8,136 nucleotides of DNA from an uncultured Bacillota bacterium (lineage in GTDB: Bacteria > Bacillota > Sulfobacillia > UBA995 > UBA9673). Made by a program: the position numbers and the translations under genes. This document shows positions 1 through 5,297 of the stretch, piece by piece. The notes beneath the pieces were generated by a model. That model saw only the letters and a program-made list of their open reading frames with translations. It made no database searches and was not told the origin of the DNA. How positions within the stretch are numbered: the first letter of the stretch is position 1; the number at the start of each line of letters is the position of its first letter. The stretch is taken from NCBI GenBank assembly GCA_937863905.1, contig CALMHV010000328.1:1-8136 (forward strand). Reading direction: 5' to 3'.

Positions 1-3
1 AGA

Positions 4-9
4 GGGAGG
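4..9 (+). promoter_or_regulatory. Shine-Dalgarno of lon
   Basis: GGGAGG sits five bases before the ATG at 15 and is a near-perfect anti-16S match. It supports this ATG as the true start of lon. The lon promoter, if lon is not co-transcribed with an upstream gene, lies outside the window. Confidence 0.8.
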
Positions 10-14
10 TTCCC

Positions 15-2522
15 ATGAAGCGCCGGAGCCCCGCAACCAGAGAACTGCCGCTGCTTCCGCTTCGGGGGATGCTGGTTTTCCCGCACATGACCGTTCACCT
101 CGAGGTCGGCCGGGAGAAGTCGCTGAACGCCGTCAACGAGGCCATGCTGCGTGACCACGTCATCGTGCTGGCCGCCCAGAAAGAAACCACGGTCGAGCAG
201 CCCGAGCCGCAGGACATCGAGACCGTCGGCACCCTGGCCGAAGTCAAGCAGCTCGTCAAACTACCGACAGGCACCTACCGGGTCCTCGTCAGCGGCACCG
301 GCCGCGTCCGCATCGAGGACTTCCTTCGTAGCGATCCGTTTTTCAAGGTCCAGGCTGTCGAATTGGACGAGGAGTCCGAGCGCACGGCCGAGATTGAAGC
401 CACGATGCGCGCGGTCGGCCAGCAGTTTGACAAGTTCGTCAAGGTCAGCCGGCGTCTGCCGGCCGAGGCCGTGATGTCGGTCTCCGACATCGCCGATCCC
501 GGCCGGTTCGCGGACACGATTGCCGCCCAGCTTCATCTCGTCCTGAAGATGGAGGACAAGCAGGCCATCCTGGAGCGGGCCAACGTCGGGGAGCGCCTCC
601 TCTTCCTCGGCGAACTTATCAGCCGCGAAATCGAGATTATGGAGCTCGAACGCAAGATCAACCTGAGGGTCAAAAGGCAGATGGAGAAGACCCAGAAGGA
701 GTACTATCTCCGCGAGCAACTGAAAGCCATCCACCAGGAACTCGGGGAGAAGGAAGACCGCGCCTCGGAAGTCGAGGAGTACAAGGAGAAGCTCAAGGCC
801 CTGACCCTGCCGGAGGTGGTCCGCGAGAAGGCCGACAGGGAACTGGAGCGCCTGGAGAAGATGCCGCCCATGGCCGCCGAGGCGGTCGTGGTCCGCACCT
901 ACCTCGACTGGATCATCGCCCTGCCCTGGTCGACGGAGACGACCGACCGCTTGGACATCTCGGCCGCCGAGACGGTGCTCGAGGAAGACCACTACGGCCT
1001 GGAGAAGGTCAAGGAGCGCATCCTGGAGTACCTGGCCATCCGCCAGCTCGCTCAGAACATGCGCGGCCCCATCCTTTGTCTGGTCGGGCCTCCCGGCACG
1101 GGGAAGACGTCCCTGGCCAAGTCTGTGGCCCGGGCCCTCGACCGGAAGTTCGTGCGCATCTCCCTCGGCGGCGTGCGTGATGAGGCCGAGATCCGCGGGC
1201 ACCGGCGCACCTACGTCGGCGCCCTGCCGGGTCGCATCCTCCAGGGGATGAAGCAGGCCGGCTCGCGCAACCCCGTCTTCCTCATGGACGAGGTCGACAA
1301 GCTCACGTCCGACTTCCGCGGGGACCCGGCGGCCGCCCTGCTCGAGGTCCTCGACCCCGAGCAAAACAACTCTTTCAGCGACCACTACATGGAGCTGGCC
1401 TTCGACCTCTCGAAGGTGCTCTTCATCACCACGGCCAACACGACCTACACCATCCCGCGGGCCCTGCTCGACCGGATGGAGACCATCTACCTCTCGGGGT
1501 ATACCGAGCCGGAGAAGGTCCACATCGCGCAGGGTTTCATCCTGCCCAGGGTGCTCAAGGAGCACGGCCTCGGCGCCAAGGACCTCGAGTTCACCGACGG
1601 GGCCCTCCGGCGCGTCATCGAGCAGCACACGCGGGAGGCCGGGGTCCGCAACCTCGAGCGCGAGATCTCCTCCGTGTCGCGCAAGGTGGCCCGCGAGATC
1701 GTCGAGGGCCGGAAGCCCCCCGTCAAGATCACGGCGCAGAGTGTGCCCCAGTATCTGGGGGCGCCGCGCTTCCGGGTCGGGGCGGCCGAGGAGAAGGACC
1801 AGATCGGAGTGGCCACGGGCGTGGCGGTGACCGACGCGGGCGGCGACGTCATGCCGGTCGAGGTCTCGGCCATGCCGGGCAAGGGGAACCTGATCCTCAC
1901 CGGCAAGCTGGGCGAGGTCATGCGCGAGTCGGCCCAAGCGGCCATGAGCTACGTGCGCTCGCGCTCGCGCGACTTCGGGCTGCCCGACGACTTCCACGAA
2001 CATCAGGACCTGCACGTCCACATCCCGGAGGGCGCGTTGCCCAAGGAAGGGCCGTCGGCCGGCATCTCCATCGGCACGGCGCTCATCTCGGCTCTGTGTG
2101 GCCGGCCGGTGCGGTGCGACGTGGCCATGACCGGGGAGATAACCCTGCGCGGCCGCATCCTCCCGGTCGGGGGGATCAAGGAGAAGGTGCTCGGCGCCCA
2201 CCGCGCCGGGATAGCCAATGTCATTTTGCCGCGAGAGAACGAGAAGGACCTCGAGGAAGTGCCGGCCGAAGTGCGCCGGAAGATGACCTACATCCTGGTC
2301 GAGCATATGGACGAGGTCCTGGCGACGGCCCTGGTCGGCGGGCTGGAAGCCTTGCTGGTCGGCCCGCCGCTGGAGGCGCCGGGTGAGATGGCCGGCGCTG
2401 TTCCCGGCGGAGCGGCGGACACGGACGATGACGCGATGCGCGGCAAGATCCTTCCCCGGGACCTCCCGGCGGGCGAGCCGAGTCGCGACCTGCCGGCTCC
2501 GCGGCCGGAGGCGCTGACCTAG
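15..2522 (+). CDS. lon: ATP-dependent LonA protease (endopeptidase La)
   Basis: Cytosolic AAA+ serine protease that unfolds and degrades misfolded and short-lived regulatory proteins; the family forms homohexamers. Seen in the 835-residue product: an N-terminal substrate-binding LAN domain (about 10-205, opening with the typical [15 protein letters not shown]); a helical, charged linker (about 205-310); an AAA+ module with Walker A GPPGTGKT (358-365), Walker B FLMDEVD (D425, E426), sensor-1 N475 and candidate arginine finger R487; and a protease domain (about 590-775) with catalytic S681 in KEGPSAG and K722 in GGIKEK. The N-terminal domain makes it LonA rather than LonB. All key residues are present, so it should be active. 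Odd: the usual fold ends near residue 775-780, but this protein continues for about 55 more residues rich in Pro, Ala, Gly and Asp, with RDLPA occurring twice (815-819, 824-828). LonA is usually about 770-820 residues. The stop overlaps the convergent transporter gene by four bases. In Bacillota, lon often follows clpX; the window starts too late to show this. Confidence 0.97.
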   Translation: MKRRSPATRELPLLPLRGMLVFPHMTVHLEVGREKSLNAVNEAMLRDHVIVLAAQKETTVEQPEPQDIETVGTLAEVKQLVKLPTGTYRVLVSGTGRVRIEDFLRSDPFFKVQAVELDEESERTAEIEATMRAVGQQFDKFVKVSRRLPAEAVMSVSDIADPGRFADTIAAQLHLVLKMEDKQAILERANVGERLLFLGELISREIEIMELERKINLRVKRQMEKTQKEYYLREQLKAIHQELGEKEDRASEVEEYKEKLKALTLPEVVREKADRELERLEKMPPMAAEAVVVRTYLDWIIALPWSTETTDRLDISAAETVLEEDHYGLEKVKERILEYLAIRQLAQNMRGPILCLVGPPGTGKTSLAKSVARALDRKFVRISLGGVRDEAEIRGHRRTYVGALPGRILQGMKQAGSRNPVFLMDEVDKLTSDFRGDPAAALLEVLDPEQNNSFSDHYMELAFDLSKVLFITTANTTYTIPRALLDRMETIYLSGYTEPEKVHIAQGFILPRVLKEHGLGAKDLEFTDGALRRVIEQHTREAGVRNLEREISSVSRKVAREIVEGRKPPVKITAQSVPQYLGAPRFRVGAAEEKDQIGVATGVAVTDAGGDVMPVEVSAMPGKGNLILTGKLGEVMRESAQAAMSYVRSRSRDFGLPDDFHEHQDLHVHIPEGALPKEGPSAGISIGTALISALCGRPVRCDVAMTGEITLRGRILPVGGIKEKVLGAHRAGIANVILPRENEKDLEEVPAEVRRKMTYILVEHMDEVLATALVGGLEALLVGPPLEAPGEMAGAVPGGAADTDDDAMRGKILPRDLPAGEPSRDLPAPRPEALT

Positions 2523-3547
2523 AGAGACCTTGGCCCGCGCGGCCCGCGCTCGACGTCCCGGGCTTCCGACGCCGGGACGGCGGCGCCCGGAAGCTCGGCC
2601 ACCAGCATTCCGGCCAGGATGAGACCGCACCCGGCCAGACCCCACGCTCCGAGCCTTTCCCCCAGGAGCAGCCAGCCGAAGATGGCCGCGAACACCGGTT
2701 CCGTGGCGAAGATGAGGGCCGTGTGCGTGGGTGGGGTGAAGCGCTGGGCCGCCGTCTGGGCCAGGAAGGCGCCGGCCGTGGCCAGGAGAGCGGTCATGAC
2801 GACCGCCCCCGCCGTCGAGGCCGAGAACGGATGGCTGAGGGTGGCTCCCGGCGGAAGGAGTTCGGCCAGGCCGACCCCGCCCAGCGTGGCTTGGGCGGCG
2901 CAGACCAGGACGTAGCCGGCGGCGGCCACGCCAATCTGGATAGCGGCCAGAGCCCCGGCCTCGCCGTAGCTCCTGACCTGGGTTGAGGAGTAACGGCCGG
3001 TGCTGACGATGTGACCGGCGAAGCCGATGGTGCACGCCAGGACGAGCCCGTCGCCGAAGCGCTGAGCGGCGACGCTGGGGCCTCCGGTTGTGGCCGACGC
3101 CGCAATCGCGGGGACCACAAAGAGGAACGCGAGGCCCAGGAGTGCGAAGCCCACGCCGGCCAGAGCCCGGCGCGGCGGGCGTCTCCCCGTCATCAAACCC
3201 TCCAGCACGGGCACGAGGACCACGGAAAGCCCGGTGATGAAGCCGGCCCGCGAAGCCTGGGTGAACTGAAGACCGATGGTCTGGAAACTGTAGGCGCCGA
3301 AGAGCCAGAGCCCGATGACCAGTCCCGGACCCAGCAAGCGCCGCCAGTGCGCGGCCAGGTCCCGCCGGAAGAAGACGGCCAGGGCGGCGAAGGCCAGGAG
3401 GAAGCGCAGGGCCAGGAAGGTCATGGTCGGGAGTTCGGCCACGGCCTCCTTGACGATGACGAACGTGCTCCCCCAGACCAGACAGACCAGGAGAAGCGAG
3501 GCGTCGGCCAGGAGGCGGCGGCGGGACCCGATGGGCGTCTGGCTCAG
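2519..3547 (-). CDS. EamA/DMT-family membrane transporter, probable CTG start
   Basis: Probable inner-membrane exporter or permease of the drug/metabolite transporter superfamily (EamA, ten helices from two five-helix repeats). The substrate cannot be told from sequence. Seen: about ten hydrophobic segments; VWGSTF in helix 1 (residues 24-29), ALRFLLAF in helix 2, and a second EamA repeat with [17 protein letters not shown] and [21 protein letters not shown] near the end, all typical of the family. Start choice: the GTG at 3442 would delete helix 1, although the frame upstream encodes a textbook one ([19 protein letters not shown]). An in-frame TAG at 3565-3563 closes the frame, and no ATG, GTG or TTG lies between it and helix 1. 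The CTG at 3547-3545 has GGGGAGGG six bases upstream, so I take CTG as the start (342 residues). The alternative is a sequencing error or small indel near the 5' end. The short tail after helix 10 is hydrophilic and contains GPRGPR, from a tandem 9-bp repeat. It converges on lon and is divergent from the carbonic-anhydrase-like gene. Confidence 0.9.
   Translation of the reverse strand: MSQTPIGSRRRLLADASLLLVCLVWGSTFVIVKEAVAELPTMTFLALRFLLAFAALAVFFRRDLAAHWRRLLGPGLVIGLWLFGAYSFQTIGLQFTQASRAGFITGLSVVLVPVLEGLMTGRRPPRRALAGVGFALLGLAFLFVVPAIAASATTGGPSVAAQRFGDGLVLACTIGFAGHIVSTGRYSSTQVRSYGEAGALAAIQIGVAAAGYVLVCAAQATLGGVGLAELLPPGATLSHPFSASTAGAVVMTALLATAGAFLAQTAAQRFTPPTHTALIFATEPVFAAIFGWLLLGERLGAWGLAGCGLILAGMLVAELPGAAVPASEARDVERGPRGPRSL
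2554..2579. repeat. Inverted repeat, possible lon 3' hairpin
   Basis: CGTCCCGG (2554-2561) and CCGGGACG (2572-2579) are perfect 8-bp arms around a 10-base loop, 31 bases after the lon stop and inside the 3' end of the convergent transporter gene. No T-run follows on either strand, so it is not a canonical intrinsic terminator. It could stabilise the lon mRNA end or assist termination. It may also be chance in GC-rich coding DNA. Confidence 0.3.
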
Positions 3548-3553
3548 GGTCGT

Positions 3554-3561
3554 CCCTCCCC
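3554..3561 (-). promoter_or_regulatory. Shine-Dalgarno that places the transporter start at CTG
   Basis: Read on the minus strand this is GGGGAGGG, followed by six bases and then CTG at 3547-3545. It is the only strong ribosome-binding sequence upstream of helix 1 in this frame. It decides the start in favour of CTG over the internal GTG at 3442, which has no comparable site ahead of it. Confidence 0.65.
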
Positions 3562-3638
3562 GCTAGGCTCACTTTTGGTTCGCGCCGGGCCATCCTTCCC
3601 CTCTCGGGCGGACAGGACACCGGCCGGACGTGCGTAAA

Positions 3639-3656
3639 GCCTCTCCGGAGAGAAGC
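3639..3656 (+). repeat. Small hairpin in the divergent intergenic region
   Basis: The 126 bp between the transporter and the carbonic-anhydrase-like gene must hold the expression signals for both, but I see no convincing -35/-10 pair on either strand. It does contain an interrupted stem (GCCTCTC, loop CGGA, GAGAAGC, one C/A mismatch) whose centre is the 12-bp palindrome CTCTCCGGAGAG (3641-3652). It ends four bases before the ribosome-binding site at 3661. It could be a 5'-leader hairpin, an operator half-site pair, or chance. Confidence 0.25.
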
Positions 3657-3660
3657 GACG

Positions 3661-3666
3661 GGAGGG
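3661..3666 (+). promoter_or_regulatory. Shine-Dalgarno selecting a TTG start
   Basis: GGAGGG lies seven bases before TTG at 3674. This spacing, together with the family-typical N-terminus that follows (a short beta strand, then the first left-handed helix turn), supports TTG initiation. Confidence 0.7.
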
Positions 3667-3673
3667 TTCAGCT

Positions 3674-4180
3674 TTGCTCTACACTTTCGAGGGCCGGACG
3701 CCCAAGGTGGCTCCGGGAGCTTTCGTGGCGCCGACGGCCTGCCTCATCGGGGACGTTGAGGTCGACGAGGGCGCCAGCGTGTGGTTCGGCGCCGTCCTGC
3801 GCGGCGACTTCGGTCGTATCCGGGTGGGCAAGGGCGCCTCGGTTCAGGACAACGTGGTCATCCACGTCCTGCCCGGCGGAGAGACGGTCGTTGGCGAGAA
3901 AGCGACCGTCGGGCACGGCGCCATCCTGCACAACTGCCAGGTCGGCCGGGGGGCCGTGGTCGGCATGAACTGCGTTGTCCTCGATGAGGCCGTCCTCGGT
4001 GAGGAGGCCATGCTCGCCGCCGGCAGCGTCCTGCGCGAGAAGACGCGCCTTCCCGACAGGCACCTGGCCGCCGGGGCGCCGGCCGCCGTGAAGAAGGAGT
4101 TGTCCGGGCTGGCTTTGGGGTGGGTCCAGACCAGCGCCGACTCCTACGCGGACCTCGTGCGGCGGTACTTGGAGGCCTAG
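3674..4180 (+). CDS. Gamma-carbonic anhydrase-like hexapeptide-repeat protein
   Basis: Left-handed beta-helix protein of the gamma-carbonic anhydrase/YrdA/PaaY group, 168 residues, normal length for the group and expected to be a cytosolic trimer. Seen: repeated hexapeptide turns through about residues 10-120, the R43-G-D45 and Q58-D59-N60 positions, and three histidines spaced as in the metal site (H64 in VVIHV; H81 and H86 in GHGAILHNC). In the family these histidines bind Zn or Fe across a subunit interface. The C-terminal helix (about 138-167) packs against the helix in relatives. The metal site and the conserved Arg/Asp/Gln positions are intact, so CO2 hydration is possible. Many bacterial homologues of this short type lack the acidic loop of archaeal Cam and have weak or untested activity, so the reaction remains unproven. 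Translation starts at TTG. The next same-strand gene follows after 150 bp; I see no partner that points to a substrate. Confidence 0.92.
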   Translation: MLYTFEGRTPKVAPGAFVAPTACLIGDVEVDEGASVWFGAVLRGDFGRIRVGKGASVQDNVVIHVLPGGETVVGEKATVGHGAILHNCQVGRGAVVGMNCVVLDEAVLGEEAMLAAGSVLREKTRLPDRHLAAGAPAAVKKELSGLALGWVQTSADSYADLVRRYLEA

Positions 4181-4211
4181 CGCCACAGGGAGGCCATCTT
4201 GGGGCAGGCCA

Positions 4212-4221
4212 GCTAGCTAGC
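4212..4221. repeat. GCTAGCTAGC palindrome
   Basis: This is a 10-bp perfect palindrome (overlapping CTAG units) in the 150-bp gap between the carbonic-anhydrase-like gene and the acetyltransferase gene. CTAG is generally uncommon in bacterial coding DNA, so the doubled form stands out. It could be an operator-like site, but nothing else in the gap supports that. Confidence 0.2.
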
Positions 4222-4275
4222 AGGCATGGCTAATCGCGGCAGAGGTTTGCGGCGGCGGGTGGTGGGCGGGCGGTA

Positions 4276-4300
4276 GGTTTGGGCCGGTCCCCGTCAAACC
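4276..4300 (+). repeat. Hairpin upstream of the acetyltransferase gene
   Basis: GGTTT (4276-4280) pairs with AAACC (4296-4300), and GGG (4281-4283) pairs with CCC (4289-4291). This leaves a CCGGT loop and a four-base bulge on the 3' side. The structure ends 17 bases before the acetyltransferase ribosome-binding site. No T-run follows, so it is not a standard terminator. It may separate expression of the two neighbouring genes or shape the 5' leader of the second. Confidence 0.3.
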
Positions 4301-4317
4301 AAACGGGCACTAGCCAC

Positions 4318-4324
4318 GAGGAGG
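4318..4324 (+). promoter_or_regulatory. Shine-Dalgarno selecting a GTG start
   Basis: GAGGAGG with a six-base spacer precedes GTG at 4331. It fixes the N-terminus of the acetyltransferase at 187 residues. Confidence 0.75.
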
Positions 4325-4330
4325 CGCGCC

Positions 4331-4894
4331 GTGCCCGCTATCTCCCTGGAGTTGGCTGCCCCCGCATCCTGGGTCCCCACGCTCCGGGCCGGGCGGATTA
4401 CCCTCCGCCAGCTGCGCTCCGAAGACCTCGCCGCCATTCTTCGCTGGGACTCCCAGGCCGACCTCGTCCACCTGTACGGCGGCCGGCCGAGCGAACTCGC
4501 CTTCCAGACCTCCGGCAGCGCTATCGGCATCGAGCAGGCCGGGCGCTTGATCGGGCTCGTCGGCCTCAGCGGAGAGACCTGGGCCATGCGCTCGGCCGAA
4601 CTGCGCGTCCTCATCGCCGACCCGACGGACCGGGGTCAAGGGTTCGGCCGGGAGGCCGTCTCGGCGTTTCTGGGCCACATCCGGGCCACGACCGACCTCG
4701 ACTTCATCTACCTCCGCGTCCTGCGGGGCAACGAGCCGGCCATTCGCTGCTACGAGCGGTGCGGCTTCCGTCGGGCGGGGCGACTGCGGGTGAGGCAGGA
4801 CCACCGCTACGTCAGCCCGCCGCTGGCCGACGACCTGGTGTTGATGGTGGCCGAGGCCAGGGGAGCGGGCGAGGCGGCCGGCCGGCGTTCTTGA
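4331..4894 (+). CDS. GNAT-family N-acetyltransferase (RimJ/RimL-like)
   Basis: Probable cytosolic acetyl-CoA-dependent N-acetyltransferase, 187 residues, a single GNAT domain at about 15-175. Seen: the opening strand/helix TLRAGRITLRQLRSEDL (17-33) as in RimJ/RimL-type proteins; motif A with the pyrophosphate-binding loop RGQGFGREAV (101-110); and motif B NEPAIRCYERCGF (134-146), where the tyrosine is the usual candidate general acid. The core after the first strand fits the Acetyltransf_3 pattern. The acceptor (protein N-terminus, amino sugar, antibiotic, polyamine) cannot be inferred. The last ten or so residues are Gly/Ala/Arg-rich and probably disordered. The gene starts at GTG behind a strong ribosome-binding site. 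Its TGA stop (4892-4894) lies inside the -35 hexamer of the valS promoter, so the end of this gene and the start of the next transcription unit are interlocked. Confidence 0.9.
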   Translation: MPAISLELAAPASWVPTLRAGRITLRQLRSEDLAAILRWDSQADLVHLYGGRPSELAFQTSGSAIGIEQAGRLIGLVGLSGETWAMRSAELRVLIADPTDRGQGFGREAVSAFLGHIRATTDLDFIYLRVLRGNEPAIRCYERCGFRRAGRLRVRQDHRYVSPPLADDLVLMVAEARGAGEAAGRRS

Positions 4895-4920
4895 CACTCT
4901 CCGAAGGCAGGGTGTACATT
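4891..4920 (+). promoter_or_regulatory. Sigma-A type promoter of the T-box/valS unit
   Basis: A perfect -35 box TTGACA (4891-4896), an 18-base spacer and TACATT (4915-4920, five of six matches to TATAAT). The expected transcription start is about 4926-4928, directly at the base of T-box Stem I, which supports the assignment. The -35 contains the TGA stop of the acetyltransferase gene. Confidence 0.75.
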
Positions 4921-5020
4921 GGCGGCACAGGTGAGGACGAGGAGGAGTAGGGCGGTCGCCGCCTCCAGAGAGGGGAACTTGGCAAGCTGCGAGGTTCCCC
5001 AGGTCAGGAGCCGCCTGAAG

Positions 5021-5023
5021 GTC
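5021..5023 (+). promoter_or_regulatory. T-box specifier codon GUC (valine)
   Basis: Lies on the 3' side of the specifier loop, one base after the loop-E GAA and followed by a purine (G5024), as is usual. It should pair with a GAC anticodon of tRNA-Val. The lower helix closing this loop is GAGG on the 5' side with CCTC at 5025-5028. Confidence 0.8.
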
Positions 5024-5151
5024 GCCTCTGAGCCGGTCGGCTGAACGCGCGGCACGCGCGCGACAGGTCGGCCCGGGTCCGGCCCGTTATCGCCGAGTCA
5101 AGGGCCCGCCGGACGCTTCCGGCGGGAACCAAGGTGGTACCGCGGAGAGCC

Positions 5152-5185
5152 ACGGCCCTCCGCCCTTGCGGGCGGAGGGCTGTTT
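5152..5185 (+). terminator. T-box regulated intrinsic terminator
   Basis: GCCCTCCGCCC (5155-5165), loop TTGC, GGGCGGAGGGC (5170-5180): 11 perfect pairs, extendable to 14 through ACG/TGT, then a short TTT. The left arm overlaps CGGCCCT (5153-5159), which can pair with the T-box core to form the antiterminator, so the two structures exclude each other. The U-run is short, which the very GC-rich stem may offset. Confidence 0.88.
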
Positions 5186-5214
5186 CCATCCTGGCTGCCG
5201 CCCCACCCGGGCCA

Positions 5215-5231
5215 CCCCCGACCGTCGGGGG
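5215..5231 (+). repeat. Second GC hairpin between terminator and valS
   Basis: CCCCCG (5215-5220) and CGGGGG (5226-5231) with loop ACCGT form six G-C pairs. It lies 30 bases past the T-box terminator and 66 bases before the valS ATG, in a 112-base GC-rich spacer where I see no other element. There is no T-run, so it is unlikely to be a second intrinsic terminator. It could act on mRNA processing or stability. Confidence 0.35.
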
Positions 5232-5281
5232 GCGCGTCCCGCCACCGAGGTTCCCGGCCCGGCCAGCGCTGCCGGCGGCCC

Positions 5282-5288
5282 GAGGAGG
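5282..5288 (+). promoter_or_regulatory. Shine-Dalgarno of valS
   Basis: GAGGAGG with a nine-base spacer precedes ATG at 5298. GAGG (5282-5285) can pair with CCTC (5290-5293) across an AGGA loop, so part of the ribosome-binding site may sit in a weak four-pair hairpin. Confidence 0.75.
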
Positions 5289-5297
5289 ACCTCCGCT

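Larger units (their letters stand above)
4921..5185 (+). ncRNA. Valine-responsive T-box riboswitch (valS leader)
   Basis: cis-acting RNA that reads the charging state of tRNA-Val and controls transcription into valS. Seen in order: base of Stem I (GGC 4924-4926 with GCC 5032-5034) with a kink-turn-like GA motif (TGA 4932-4934 and TGA 5029-5031); loop-E halves AGTA (4946-4949) and GAA (5017-5019) flanking the specifier loop; specifier GTC (Val) at 5021-5023; upper helix GGCGG (4951-4955)/CCGCC (5011-5015); conserved AGAGAG (4967-4972) and a distal 7-bp hairpin GGGGAAC/GTTCCCC (4972-4978/4994-5000) with a 15-base loop; Stem III, a perfect 9-bp hairpin (5105-5113/5118-5126); T-box core AAGGTGGTACCGCG (5131-5144) with acceptor-binding bulge TGGT (5135-5138), whose last T suits discriminator A73; then a terminator. 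Known for the family: uncharged tRNA pairs with specifier and bulge and favours the antiterminator. GTC and the downstream valS agree. The adjoining triplet GGT (Gly) is a weaker reading. The exact fold of the Stem II region (5036-5104) I did not resolve. Confidence 0.93.

Noticed and set aside
261..3620. 1119-codon open frame on the minus strand, antisense to lon and in another frame over the transporter gene
   Set aside because: The translation is Arg/Gly/Leu/Asp-rich with no domain I recognise, and it spans two clearly real genes. Long antisense frames are expected at this GC content because stop codons are AT-rich.
3011..3637. 208-codon plus-strand open frame opposite the transporter gene
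   Set aside because: Composition is hydrophilic and repetitive (Gly, Glu, Arg, Gln), as expected from the complement of a membrane-protein gene. No start signal or family resemblance.
4279..4950. 223-codon plus-strand open frame overlapping the acetyltransferase gene
   Set aside because: It is in a different frame from a gene with intact GNAT motifs and its own ribosome-binding site. It also runs through the valS promoter into the T-box Stem I.
5020..5022. GGT (glycine) as T-box specifier
   Set aside because: It is one base out of register with the usual spacing from the GAA loop-E strand, and the downstream gene is valS, which matches GTC.
5166..5297. Upstream N-terminal extension of ValRS (44 codons)
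   Set aside because: The frame is open but begins inside the T-box terminator stem and lacks a ribosome-binding site. The ATG at 5298 has GAGGAGG and gives a normal ValRS N-terminus.
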